Counted from the stretch's first letter, positions 1-7,083 are shown. The stretch: 17,594 nucleotides of DNA from Magnetococcales bacterium (GCA_015234045.1 JADFWU010000057.1:1-17594); one strand, 5' to 3'. The notes: generated by a model not told the origin, from the letters alone. Made by a program: numbers and translations.

Positions 1-108
1 TATTTTAGACGAAAGCGCTATATAGTGATTTCGATCCGAAATTTGACAATGAGCCACAACCTGAGTGGAAGCCCTGGTGATGTTTTTGCGCCGCTTTTGA
101 TATGCGAA
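1..108. repeat. Palindromic repeat family R: end of one copy and left half of another
   Basis: Bases 21-108 match the left half of the palindromic repeat at 7261-7420. Both have a TAGTGATTTCG-like start, AAATTTGACAAT-like and CTGAGTG blocks, then the core arm GCCCTGGTGATGTTTTTGC and the loop start. Bases 1-24 resemble the right terminus of the same element (compare 7401-7420), so another copy probably ends here and abuts this one at TATATA. The right half of the copy starting at 21 is missing after the GATATGCGAA block, where a G-run and a different repeat begin. The left copy is cut by the window edge. Confidence 0.7.
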
Positions 109-120
109 GGGGGGGATAGA

Positions 121-171
121 GAACCAAACTGGATTCCCGGAGACAAAATTCATTTAACTGCGTAACGCCTA
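121..171. repeat. Dispersed repeat D, copy without hairpin
   Basis: GAACCAAACTGGATTCCC at 121-138 and ACAAAATTCATTTAACTGCG followed by TAACGCCTA up to 171 recur at 6969-6986 and 7008-7036. The later copy has about 20 extra bases between the two blocks that include the second arm of a GGATTCC/GGAAT hairpin. Here that arm is absent. The GGATTCC...GGAAT type of repeat resembles dRS3-like elements known from other bacteria, but the family name is uncertain. The repeat ends 7 bases before the stop codon of the E1-TusA gene. Confidence 0.65.
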
Positions 172-178
172 TTTTTGA

Positions 179-1207
179 TCAAGAGGTGGGTCTGCGTGTT
201 TTTAAAATAAAGGTTCCGGTCTGATCATCCGCCATGGGTGAACTCACCCAACACCCTTCATCCACCAGCGATAACGGCACGTTATGTAACGGCTCTCCGC
301 CATTCAATCGGATGGTCAACTCTTGGCCGGGTGGCATGCTTTCCAGCTTCAATTTGACTTTGACAAAGGTCATCGGACACTGCTCGGTAGTGATATCTAT
401 ACAGGCGGCACCCGCATCATCCTCTTGCCTATCTTCGACAACCTTGTCCGCAACACTACCCTTGCTACAAACCGGGCAATCACCCTGCCTCTCAACAGGA
501 TACGCTTTAAAGGCTGTGTCAAAAGGCGAGAAACACCAACGCTGCCCACGCAATCCTGTACCTAGTCCCATCAACCATTTACACGCTTCAGTGGCCAATA
601 CTGTGCCTACCATTCCGGCTAGCAGACCGGAAAATGGCTCTATGGCAGTCACATTGCCACGCTGTTTAATTCCCTGACAGCGCATGCAGACCGCTTCAGA
701 TTCGACACCCACCAAACTCGCCGCAGCCCATCCACCGTGTTGATCGACCCAGCCGGAAAAGAGTGGAACCCGCTGCTGAATACAGACTTGATCCCATTTA
801 AGAGACAGATCAGCGCTCAGATCCAATACCAGATCCACACTTTTGATCTTATCAATCACATAGTCATCGGAAAGAGGAAGGTCCAAGGCTGAGATCTCAA
901 CCTCTGGATTTACAGCATGAATACGCTGTTTAGCTGAATAGACCACCGGCTGGCCGGCGTGGATGCGTTCATGGATAATGTCACCCGGCAATAAACTATC
1001 TGCAACCCGCGCATCATCCACCAAGGTCAAACGCCCTACACCCGCACCGCCCAGATAAAGCAATGCAGAAGCACCTAACGCACCAACACCCAGCACCATG
1101 ATATGTGCATCCAACAAATGGCGTTGGCCAATCCCACCGATCTCTTTGAGTATAATCTGGCGTGAATAACGCGCCATCTGCTCTGCTGTCAGAACAGCCG
1201 CGCCCAT
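179..1207 (-). CDS. Divergent MoeB/ThiF/HesA-type E1 protein fused to a C-terminal TusA-like domain
   Basis: The protein has 342 residues. Residues 1-250 form an E1-like Rossmann domain: an N-terminal RYSRQI segment (13-18), the nucleotide loop GVGALG (40-45), and zinc-type CMRC (174-177) and CPVC (244-247). Residues 268-340 resemble the TusA/SirA sulfur-relay fold, with CPMT at 277-280 replacing the usual CPxP motif, so Cys277 is the candidate persulfide carrier. The E1 core is unusual. The SNLxRQ block of MoeB is replaced by SLLPGD (71-76), the conserved lysine after GQP is valine, and the E1 cysteine region has no cysteine. Canonical adenylation is therefore doubtful. The start codon overlaps the cysteine synthase stop (TAATG), with an AGGAAC ribosome site 6 bases upstream, so the two genes are likely translationally coupled. 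The domain calls are firm; the role in sulfur transfer or cysteine synthesis is inferred from the operon. Confidence 0.8.
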   Translation of the reverse strand: MGAAVLTAEQMARYSRQIILKEIGGIGQRHLLDAHIMVLGVGALGASALLYLGGAGVGRLTLVDDARVADSLLPGDIIHERIHAGQPVVYSAKQRIHAVNPEVEISALDLPLSDDYVIDKIKSVDLVLDLSADLSLKWDQVCIQQRVPLFSGWVDQHGGWAAASLVGVESEAVCMRCQGIKQRGNVTAIEPFSGLLAGMVGTVLATEACKWLMGLGTGLRGQRWCFSPFDTAFKAYPVERQGDCPVCSKGSVADKVVEDRQEDDAGAACIDITTEQCPMTFVKVKLKLESMPPGQELTIRLNGGEPLHNVPLSLVDEGCWVSSPMADDQTGTFILKTRRPTS

Positions 1208-2136
1208 TACAGTTCCTGAAACAGCTCAGTGGAAAGATAACGCTCGGCAAAACTGGGCAGAATAATCACAAACCGTTTGCCCTGGTACTGTGGCTGATCT
1301 GCAAGCTCTAACGCAGCGGCTACAGCGGCTCCAGACGAGATACCACAGGCGATCCCCTCTTCCCGCGCCATGCGTCGTGCTGTTGTAAAGGCGCGATCAT
1401 CACCCACATTCACCACCTCATCAACCAGATCTTTATCCAAAACCGTAGGAATAAAACCTGCGCCAATCCCCTGAATCTGATGTGGTCCTGGCATACCACC
1501 GGACAGTACCGGTGAATTCTCCGGCTCAATAGCAATCACTCGACAGGCAGGATTACGCGCTTTAAGCACCCGAGCAATACCGGTCAATGTACCACCGGTT
1601 CCCACACCGATCACCACAGCATCCACCTGACCATCGGTATCCGCCCAAATCTCCTCTGCCGTGGTGTCAGCATGGATATCCGGGTTGGCGCTATTTTCAA
1701 ATTGATTAGGCATAAAAGATTTTTTATGCTTTTTCATCAATGCATTGGCACGATCAATCGCACCACGCATGCCGGTTTGTGCTGGCGTCAATTCCACCTT
1801 TGCACCCAACAGCTGGAATAATTTTCTCCGCTCAATGGACATCGACTCCGGCATGGTCAATACCAATTGATAGCCCCGCGCCGCACAAACAAAGGCCAAA
1901 GCGATACCTGTGTTGCCGGATGTTGGCTCAATGATCACTGTGTCCGTGTCAATCTGTCCAGCTGCCTCAGCTTTTTCAATCATGGCCAAACCGATCCGAT
2001 CCTTGACCGATGACATGGGATTGAAATACTCCAGCTTGACAAGAAATTCCGCACTTTTTTCCGCACCTAATCGATTTAAACGAACCAAAGGCGTGCTTCC
2101 AATGGTTTCTGTAATATCTTTGTAAATCCGACCCAT
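1207..2136 (-). CDS. cysK: Cysteine synthase (O-acetylserine sulfhydrylase, CysK/CysM family)
   Basis: This 309-residue PLP enzyme of fold type II normally makes L-cysteine from O-acetylserine and sulfide, or from a protein-bound sulfur donor. Visible motifs are SSVKDR with the PLP lysine Lys45, the substrate loop TSGNT (72-76), the phosphate-binding GVGTGGT (177-183), GISSG near 265-269, and the C-terminal ERYLST signature (298-303). The length is typical of the family. ATG is preceded by TACGGAAA. It lies 44 bases downstream of the short E1 gene and overlaps the E1-TusA gene by one base. Its position between two E1-like proteins and a TusA-like domain suggests sulfur might be delivered by a protein carrier, as in the mycobacterial CysO-CysM pathway, but no ubiquitin-like carrier gene is visible here. 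CysK and CysM cannot be told apart with confidence by eye. Confidence 0.9.
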   Translation of the reverse strand: MGRIYKDITETIGSTPLVRLNRLGAEKSAEFLVKLEYFNPMSSVKDRIGLAMIEKAEAAGQIDTDTVIIEPTSGNTGIALAFVCAARGYQLVLTMPESMSIERRKLFQLLGAKVELTPAQTGMRGAIDRANALMKKHKKSFMPNQFENSANPDIHADTTAEEIWADTDGQVDAVVIGVGTGGTLTGIARVLKARNPACRVIAIEPENSPVLSGGMPGPHQIQGIGAGFIPTVLDKDLVDEVVNVGDDRAFTTARRMAREEGIACGISSGAAVAAALELADQPQYQGKRFVIILPSFAERYLSTELFQEL

Positions 2137-2180
2137 GATATTTTCCGTAAATAATCCTGTTTCAATAACACATGGCCAAG

Positions 2181-2846
2181 TTATTCATGCCCACATCCCG
2201 AACATCCGGCACGACGACGTAAGATCACTTCCCGCCGCCGACCCTGATGAAAATCAATCGTCATGAGACGATTCACCATAGGCTGCCCCTGTCCATGAAT
2301 CAGTTTGGCAACTTCCAGCGCCATCCACCAACCCATCTCACCAACTACCGGACCCAACACACCCTGAGTTCGACATGTCGCCCCCTCTTCATCAGGCGGC
2401 CCATCAAACAAACACCTCAAACACGCGGTTTCATTGGGAAAGATCGTCATAAACTGCCCATGCAATCCCACGACAGCTCCATGTACCAGTGGTATACCTG
2501 TTTTCAATGCGGCATCGTTGGCAGCAAACCGAGTCTGAAAATTATCCGTTCCATCTACAATAACCCGACATCCAGCCGCCTGAGCCGCAATGGCTTCCGG
2601 CGTATCCAAACGTTGCGTTATGGTTTTTATCGACAACGCATCATCGGTTAGCGCACAAAGATGCGAAACCGCACTGGCCGTTTTATCCATCCCCACACTG
2701 GATATGTCATGTAGAACCTGGCGATGCAGGTTGGATAGCGACACCTGATCATCATCCACAATAATCAACTCTGTGATTCCAGCACCCACCAGAGCCAGAG
2801 CAACTGCCGAACCCAGTCCTCCAGCACCGAGCAGTAATACGTCCAA
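2181..2846 (-). CDS. Short MoeB/ThiF/HesA-type E1-like adenylyltransferase
   Basis: The family adenylates the C-terminus of ubiquitin-like sulfur carriers. I chose the TTG at 2846 because a perfect GGAGG (2856-2852) sits five bases upstream. The other candidate, TTG 2858, overlaps that site, and an in-frame TAG at 2879-2877 rules out a longer protein. The product (221 residues) opens directly with [12 protein letters not shown], the first Rossmann strand and glycine loop. It therefore lacks the ~25-35 residue N-terminal segment (RYxRQI) found in MoeB and ThiF. The remaining catalytic features are intact: the acidic VDDD, SNLHRQ (38-43), a lysine at 55, GTDN (99-102), CLRC (142-145), an ATCRTQGV block with Cys158, and CSGC (215-218). 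It follows the Rrf2 gene by about 30 bases. MoeB, ThiF and HesA cannot be separated by eye. Confidence 0.85.
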   Translation of the reverse strand: MDVLLLGAGGLGSAVALALVGAGITELIIVDDDQVSLSNLHRQVLHDISSVGMDKTASAVSHLCALTDDALSIKTITQRLDTPEAIAAQAAGCRVIVDGTDNFQTRFAANDAALKTGIPLVHGAVVGLHGQFMTIFPNETACLRCLFDGPPDEEGATCRTQGVLGPVVGEMGWWMALEVAKLIHGQGQPMVNRLMTIDFHQGRRREVILRRRAGCSGCGHE

Positions 2847-2879
2847 GCGTGCCTCCAAATGGGCTAGAGCAACACACTA

Positions 2880-3341
2880 TTAAATCGAAAAATTAATCCG
2901 ATTGTATACTTCACTCGACACACCCGATCTAAATGCCCGATTACTCAACTCTTCCACTGAAATTTCATCCATCATCACCAAAATCTGTGACTGAAACTCC
3001 AACCAAAGCGGCCGGATAACCGATTTGCCAATAGGTCCATTGGCGACATCATTGGGCAACCCCATTTCTACGTCTTTACTCATATCCATCACCACACGGG
3101 CGATATCACCAACGCTGATTTTGGCGCGTTCACGAGCCAACAAATAACCACCACGCGGACCACGAATCCCCTTTAGGATGCCCGCTTTTACCAAGCGTTG
3201 CATCACCTGTTCAAGGTAGCGCTGAGGCACACCCTGTCGGCTGGTCACATCTCGGATCTGTACCGGCTCTCCACCGGAGTTGTATGCGATATCAACAACC
3301 GCCTCAATGGCATACAACAGTTTTTTGGAAAACTTGAGCAC
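2880..3341 (-). CDS. Rrf2-family transcriptional regulator without cysteines
   Basis: This 153-residue winged-helix protein has the Rrf2 pattern: a LLYAIEAVVDIA-type first helix (8-19), a helix-turn-helix around 27-55 (VTSRQGVPQRYLEQVMQRL), and the wing RGPRGGYLLAR (59-69). The three cysteines that hold the Fe-S cluster in IscR and NsrR are absent, and the protein contains no cysteine at all. It should therefore sense something other than a bound Fe-S cluster, as CymR does through a partner protein. The start is GTG, with AGAAGG upstream. It heads the sulfur operon and is likely its local regulator. An inverted repeat in its upstream region (3362-3373) is a candidate operator. The family call is firm; the target and signal are inferred. 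Confidence 0.85.
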   Translation of the reverse strand: MLKFSKKLLYAIEAVVDIAYNSGGEPVQIRDVTSRQGVPQRYLEQVMQRLVKAGILKGIRGPRGGYLLARERAKISVGDIARVVMDMSKDVEMGLPNDVANGPIGKSVIRPLWLEFQSQILVMMDEISVEELSNRAFRSGVSSEVYNRINFSI

Positions 3342-3361
3342 AACAATAACCTTCTGTTATT

Positions 3362-3373
3362 CCAATCTATTGG
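3362..3373. promoter_or_regulatory. Candidate operator: CCAAT-N2-ATTGG inverted repeat upstream of the Rrf2 gene
   Basis: On the plus strand CCAATCTATTGG is a perfect 5-base inverted repeat with a 2-base centre. It lies 20 bases upstream of the Rrf2 GTG start in the 87-base gap after dut. It lies where a promoter -10/start region could be, so a regulator bound here could block transcription. No convincing -35/-10 pair was found around it. Short palindromes also arise by chance, so the call rests mostly on position. Confidence 0.35.
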
Positions 3374-3428
3374 TAAAGCACCTGACCAAAAACGTCCCTG
3401 GGACCGAAGATGCTCATGATTCAAAAAA

Positions 3429-3878
3429 TTATCCCGTGTGGCCAAATCCACCCGCACCACGAACAGTGTCATCAAGATCATCAACCGAACGCCAAATCCC
3501 TTGAACCACCGGAGCAATAATCATCTGTGCAATGCGATCGCCACGTCCAATATCTACCAACGTATCACCATGATTAATCAGAACAATACCAATCTCACCA
3601 CGATAATCCGCGTCAATTGTGCCAGGACTGTTCACAACCGTGACACCCTTCTTGAAAGCCAAACCCGACCGAGGTCTAATCTGTGCTTCGTAACCCGAAG
3701 GTAAACCGATAGCTAATCCCGTTGGAATCAACGCACGCTCACCCGGTTTGAGTTGAACGCGCTCTTCTATGGCTGCCATCAGATCCATTCCTGCGGAATC
3801 TGAGGTTTGATAGCGCGGCAGTTCAAGCCCTTGACCATTTGGCAACACACGCACTGCAATTTCAACCTGTTGGGTCAT
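3429..3878 (-). CDS. dut: Deoxyuridine 5'-triphosphate nucleotidohydrolase (dUTPase)
   Basis: A trimeric dUTPase of 149 residues that converts dUTP to dUMP and pyrophosphate, keeping uracil out of DNA and supplying dTMP synthesis. All five family motifs are visible: DSAGMDL (27-33), [11 protein letters not shown] (about 69-79), [16 protein letters not shown] (about 82-97), DRIAQMII (about 114-121), and the C-terminal glycine-rich [10 protein letters not shown] that closes over the substrate. The length is normal. Its ATG overlaps the coaBC stop (ATGA), so it is probably translated from the coaBC message. The dut-coaBC pairing is common in proteobacteria. Confidence 0.96.
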   Translation of the reverse strand: MTQQVEIAVRVLPNGQGLELPRYQTSDSAGMDLMAAIEERVQLKPGERALIPTGLAIGLPSGYEAQIRPRSGLAFKKGVTVVNSPGTIDADYRGEIGIVLINHGDTLVDIGRGDRIAQMIIAPVVQGIWRSVDDLDDTVRGAGGFGHTG

Positions 3879-5143
3879 TTCACTCTCTCATCCGGTGGTG
3901 CCTCCGTCATGACATCCATGCCCTGACCATTCAACACCCGCGCCACCACATTGATCAACTGCGTACCGATCCAGTTTTTTGTCCCTAACGGCCAGGAAAG
4001 ATTCCGTCCAGCCTGATCCAATACCACCACACGGTTGGTATCCACATCAAACCCCACACCCGGCTCTGCAACATCGTTGACCACCATCAGATCACACCCT
4101 TTGCGAACCATTTTACGTTGGGCTTTTTCCAATGCCTGACCTGTTTCAGCGGCAAACCCCATCAATAGCGGTCCAGCCCCTGCTTCCTTCCGCCATTGTG
4201 CGACAGAAGCGAGAATATCCGGGTTTTGGATCATCTCCACAGAGAGTTGATTGCCTTTTTTCTCTTTTTTAATCTTCTCAGTCGCCTGATATTTTGACCG
4301 ATAATCCGCTACCGCCGCTGCAAAAACAGCCACATCAGACACCTGCCAGTGATCCTGAACCGCGTGATACATCTGTTCTGCACTCTGCACAGCAATCATC
4401 TGAATACCGGCAATCGGCGGCTGACTGACCGGACCATGAATCAACGTCACCTCAGCCCCTGCCCTAACCGCTGCTTTTGCAATGGCCCATCCCATTTTCC
4501 CGGAAGACCGATTAGTCATGTAGCGCACGGGATCAACCGCCTCTCGGGTTGGACCAGCGGTGATCAAAACAGTACGCCCTGCGAGGATATTCGGTTCAAG
4601 AATGCGTCGTCCTGCCTCGATGATCACAGTATCATCAACCAATCGTCCGGTATCCACATCACCACAAGCCAGTGATCCGTGGCCCGGCCCGACAAAGGCA
4701 ATACCATCACTTTTCAGCGTCTCGACAGAGCGACAGGTGGCCGGATGACGCCACATAGCACCGTTCATTGCCGGCGCCACCAAAACAGGCCCCAAACGCG
4801 CCAACAAAAGCGTACTTAACAGATCATCAGCCAGACCATTAGCCATCTTGGCCAGCAAATTGGCCGTGGCTGGCGCAACAACGACCAGATCCGCTTCCTG
4901 CGCCAGTCGGATATGCCCCATATCCTGCTCTTGACTCAGTGAAAACAGATCATCATAAATCGGACGATCACTGACCGTCTGAAGCGTCAACCGAGTGACA
5001 AATTCAAGAGCTGCCTTTGTGACGACAACAGTCACTTCAGCGCCCTGCTCGCGGAAGCGGCGTATCAACGCAGGCGCTTTGTAGGCCGCTATACCACCGG
5101 AAATTCCGACAACGACCCGCTTGTCATGCCAAAAGCCCACCAC
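3875..5143 (-). CDS. coaBC: Bifunctional phosphopantothenoylcysteine decarboxylase / phosphopantothenate-cysteine ligase
   Basis: A 422-residue Dfp protein that performs two steps of coenzyme A synthesis: ligation of cysteine to 4'-phosphopantothenate, then decarboxylation to 4'-phosphopantetheine. The N-terminal CoaC flavoprotein half (about 1-190) shows [10 protein letters not shown], a HIRLA block with the catalytic-type histidine, the substrate motif PAMNGAMW, and the catalytic cysteine in [11 protein letters not shown]. The CoaB half (about 190-400) shows [29 protein letters not shown] and a KIKKEKK segment for CTP and ligase activity. The start is one of two consecutive GTG codons (5143 or 5140), with AGGTGAGG just upstream. 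It consumes cysteine, which fits loosely with the cysteine synthase operon downstream on the same strand. Confidence 0.96.
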   Translation of the reverse strand: MVGFWHDKRVVVGISGGIAAYKAPALIRRFREQGAEVTVVVTKAALEFVTRLTLQTVSDRPIYDDLFSLSQEQDMGHIRLAQEADLVVVAPATANLLAKMANGLADDLLSTLLLARLGPVLVAPAMNGAMWRHPATCRSVETLKSDGIAFVGPGHGSLACGDVDTGRLVDDTVIIEAGRRILEPNILAGRTVLITAGPTREAVDPVRYMTNRSSGKMGWAIAKAAVRAGAEVTLIHGPVSQPPIAGIQMIAVQSAEQMYHAVQDHWQVSDVAVFAAAVADYRSKYQATEKIKKEKKGNQLSVEMIQNPDILASVAQWRKEAGAGPLLMGFAAETGQALEKAQRKMVRKGCDLMVVNDVAEPGVGFDVDTNRVVVLDQAGRNLSWPLGTKNWIGTQLINVVARVLNGQGMDVMTEAPPDERVK

Positions 5144-5340
5144 ACCTCACCTGTCCGCCAGAACGCGAAAGAATTACATTTCATCTCAATTCAAAAGGTA
5201 TTTTACAAATGAATTATCCACTAAATTCGGTGTATGTCAAATTTTTTACCACATGTTTTTTGGGCTTTTTCATGTTGTTTCATCACTGTTACAAAGTCTG
5301 AGACTTCATTATTTCACACCTAATATAAGGGCTACGGAAA
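5144..5340. other. AT-rich intergenic stretch upstream of coaBC, no gene seen
   Basis: This stretch is AT-rich with several T-runs, and stops are frequent in all frames. It should contain the coaBC promoter on the minus strand. TTGTAA with GATGAA 17 bases away is the best pair I see, and it is weak. No RNA gene or terminator was recognised. Confidence 0.4.
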
Positions 5341-5425
5341 TATAAATTGACGTGATGCTCAATAAATCAACCTTGAAAAAAAACTTCAAGCTGAATTGAC
5401 TCACCGCCCAGTTGACAGTTAAATG
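5341..5425 (-). repeat. Repeat C, copy A (inverted relative to 7084-7167)
   Basis: Read on the minus strand, this begins with AACTGTCAACTGGG and continues through TCAATTCAGCTTGAA, AAGGTTGATT, TTGAGCATCACGT and CAATTT. The plus-strand copy at 7084-7167 has the same blocks in the same order and spacing, at roughly 70% identity by hand alignment. A local CTTGAA...TTCAAG hairpin is present only here. Both copies can be read in one frame with similar residues (TVNW then FSLK), so it may be the tail of an old coding region, perhaps a transposase, but I do not recognise the protein. Confidence 0.6.
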
Positions 5426-5649
5426 GAATTGAAATCCCAAATACGATTTTAGAATCTCCCAGGAGAGAACTGAGTCCCCCGAAAAAAGGTAGCTTCCCTC
5501 ATGAGCGTATCTCCACGTAAGGAGTGCACTGGTTGAGATTGCAGCACCAATTCCACGCCAAGCGGTCATCCAACCCGGATTTCAGGCACTTCTCCCCTGA
5601 TTATGCCGGAGTTTCCACTGCTTCCAACCTATTTTCCGGCAACAGGGCG

Positions 5650-5743
5650 TGTAAACCTCCCATGATTAGTGCCACGTATTTTTAGAGGTTTCCGCTTGGT
5701 GTTTGATCAAATACTCCGCCGGTGTGAGGTGACCCAAAGCCCC
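5650..5743 (-). mobile_element. Remnant of an IS3-family insertion sequence (3' end of orfB plus terminal repeat)
   Basis: On the minus strand, bases 5740-5666 encode ALGHLTPAEYLIKHQ, a few more residues, then TWH and a stop. This is the typical C-terminus of IS3-family OrfB (DDE integrase-core) transposases. Sixteen bases past the stop, the sequence ends in ...GGGAGGTTTACA, giving a 5'-TG...CA-3' type terminus at 5650, as expected for the element's right end. Reading upstream, the frame is broken by a stop at 5746-5744, where the HNH-like gene begins, so everything before this short tail is lost. The element cannot move. Confidence 0.75.
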
Positions 5744-6086
5744 TTATCTCTTCTGGTGAAAAAGAGAATTTTTTTGGCAGTTTTAATCTTTTCTTAACTG
5801 CTCCATCAGAGCCATCGCATTGCCCACAAATTATAGTTTCTGGAAATCTTGGTAACATATTTCCATATCTACTGACTGAGTGGTCGTGATGCTTTGTAAG
5901 CGTAGCAACCCAATCAAAAAAAGGATTTGGTGAGTTTGGAAATCTTTTAGTCCAACGGAGAATTTGAAATTTAGTTCTATTACAGGCTGGGCAGGTCCAT
6001 GTATCATCTAATTCTTTCCAGAGAAGGTGATAATGTAGTCCAGTATGGTTTATATAATCTGCATATAACGGTATTTTTATACTCAT
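5682..6086 (-). CDS. HNH-endonuclease-like protein, 3' end replaced by an IS remnant
   Basis: The reading frame has 134 codons. Residues 30-36 (WTCPACN) and 84-91 (TIICGQCD) give two CxxC pairs as in a zinc ribbon. KHHDH at 65-69 and the CxxCD that follows match the spacing of HNH nucleases with a zinc knuckle, and FSFSPEEI (107-114) looks like the tail motif of such proteins. After residue ~114 the sequence runs out of frame through the IS3 transposase remnant (5743-5682), so the last ~20 residues are foreign and the original C-terminus is missing. It starts 16 bases after the toxin stop on the same strand, so it may have been part of that operon. No strong ribosome site is visible. Function is uncertain and the gene is probably inactive. 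Confidence 0.55.
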   Translation of the reverse strand: MSIKIPLYADYINHTGLHYHLLWKELDDTWTCPACNRTKFQILRWTKRFPNSPNPFFDWVATLTKHHDHSVSRYGNMLPRFPETIICGQCDGSDGAVKKRLKLPKKFSFSPEEIRGFGSPHTGGVFDQTPSGNL

Positions 6087-6102
6087 TAAAATAAGTACCG
6101 AT

Positions 6103-6399
6103 CTATTCTAGTGATTTATAAATTTTTTCCGCATCCATTCTTGTATTAAAAATTGAGGCGATATAAATCACATTTCCATCAACAGAATACAATATTTTAA
6201 AATTATATTTTGATTCAATAATCTCTCTGATATTTTTTATAAATGATTGCTTTCCTGAATATGGATTGTCTTTTAATCTCTCAACAGCCAATGAGATTCT
6301 TTTGAAAACTCGCTGACTGGCTTGCGGATTTATTGAATTTAAATAATCAACCTGATTTTCTAAAAATTCTCTAGCCTCTCTTGAAAACCTAATCTCCAT
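6103..6399 (-). CDS. RelE/ParE-type toxin of a toxin-antitoxin pair
   Basis: The 98-residue product matches the plasmid-stabilisation (ParE/RelE) fold. It opens with MEIRFSREAREFLENQ, followed by a long helical hairpin, LKDNPYSGKQ near residues 52-61, then a C-terminal sheet (YNFKILYSVDGNVIYIASIF) and a short final helix. I chose ATG 6399 over the upstream TTG 6408 because the N-terminus then starts at the first strand and a GGGCG stretch lies nine bases upstream. The gene overlaps the antitoxin 3' end by 11 bases, typical of co-translated pairs. ParE members poison gyrase and RelE members cut mRNA on ribosomes; the sequence alone does not decide between them. Base composition is clearly AT-rich. 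Confidence 0.85.
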   Translation of the reverse strand: MEIRFSREAREFLENQVDYLNSINPQASQRVFKRISLAVERLKDNPYSGKQSFIKNIREIIESKYNFKILYSVDGNVIYIASIFNTRMDAEKIYKSLE

Positions 6400-6634
6400 C
6401 AATATCAACGCCCTTACTTTTGTAAAATTCTCTCATTTCAGCTTCTGTATAGTAATCACCTGCTTTTGCTGACTCCAAAGAATCAAGAGTAAATTGTTTC
6501 TCAAAATCAGTAAGAGGTCTATCATTTTTCTGACTGATCGCCTTTTGGAACAGGTCAATAGCAAACTTGTCAAGGTTAGGTAAGGCTTGTAGTTGCTCTC
6601 CTAGTTCATCAGGAATATTAAGCGTAATATTCAT
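6389..6634 (-). CDS. Antitoxin of the ParE/RelE-type pair
   Basis: This 81-residue protein starts with MNITLNIPDELGEQL, a short strand-then-helix pattern of ribbon-helix-helix-like DNA-binding antitoxins. Its acidic C-terminal half (about 40-81: DFEKQFTLDSLESAKAGD and on) is suited to wrapping the toxin. It precedes the toxin and overlaps it, the standard order, and would autorepress the pair's promoter. A GGTGGTGAG stretch lies just before the ATG. The exact antitoxin family is not recognised; the call depends partly on the toxin next to it. Confidence 0.75.
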   Translation of the reverse strand: MNITLNIPDELGEQLQALPNLDKFAIDLFQKAISQKNDRPLTDFEKQFTLDSLESAKAGDYYTEAEMREFYKSKGVDIDGD

Positions 6635-6662
6635 AGCTCACCACCGTTCTAGTATTTTCATC

Positions 6663-6668
6663 ATTATA
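6663..6668 (-). promoter_or_regulatory. Candidate -10 box for the toxin-antitoxin operon
   Basis: A perfect TATAAT on the minus strand lies 28 bases upstream of the antitoxin ATG. No good -35 box is found 16-18 bases further upstream (TAAAAT at best). The surrounding 6655-6720 is very AT-rich, so chance matches are likely. Confidence 0.35.
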
Positions 6669-6943
6669 TCGTTATATTTGACACAATTTTATTGTTTTCA
6701 TTGATATTTATCAAGTAAAAATTCAAGAATACCGAAAGCTCGCTTTTTTACAAAGCGAACATTTGAAGGGAACCAACTTGGAAATCTTCCTTACAATTAA
6801 AACAACTGTTTTTATTTTACCTCACAAAAACAAGGTAACATACCCTCAAGCAATTTTTATGAGTTCGGAACACCTGTTCCACTAAGAATGTCAATTTTCT
6901 TGAAATTGGGTTTGATACGATTTAGAAGTTACACAATGGCCGG
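6669..6943. other. AT-rich stretch, no gene seen; contains a short GGAACA-CC-TGTTCC palindrome
   Basis: No plausible coding frame is present. At 6867-6880 GGAACACCTGTTCC is a perfect 6+6 inverted repeat. It contains GAAC-N4-GTTC, the core spacing of Cheo-box-like LexA sites in some bacteria. It is more than 230 bases from the antitoxin start, so a regulatory role is unsupported. Confidence 0.35.
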
Positions 6944-7036
6944 TTGAAACAGGAATCCAGGAGACACGGAACCAAACTGGATTCCCCCTTCCGCAGGAAT
7001 GATGGGTACAAAATTCATTCAACTGCGTAACGCCTA
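6944..7036. repeat. Dispersed repeat D, copy with hairpin
   Basis: This copy shares GAACCAAACTGGATTCCC (6969-6986) and ACAAAATTCATTCAACTGCG plus TAACGCCTA (to 7036) with 121-171. Here the middle is retained: GGATTCCCCCTTCCGCAGGAATGATG has the GGATTCC...GGAAT hairpin layout of dRS3-like bacterial repeats. A second GGAATCC block at 6952-6958 can pair with GGATTCC at 6980-6986 instead, so two alternative stems are possible. The 70-codon frame across this region is not credible as a gene. Confidence 0.65.
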
Positions 7037-7083
7037 CGATTAAATTGAAATACGCGATGTTCGGGTTAGATAGGTGGTACGAT

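Noticed and set aside
2847-2858. TTG 2858 as start of the short E1
   Set aside because: It overlaps the GGAGG site that is correctly spaced for TTG 2846.
3388-3404. Possible intrinsic terminator after dut (GTCC-CAG-GGAC then a T-run on the minus strand)
   Set aside because: The stem is only four base pairs, too weak to call.
5309-5569. 86-codon frame on the minus strand
   Set aside because: Not protein-like overall, no ribosome site. Only a short stretch (TVNW...FSLK) resembles repeat C, which I list as a repeat instead.
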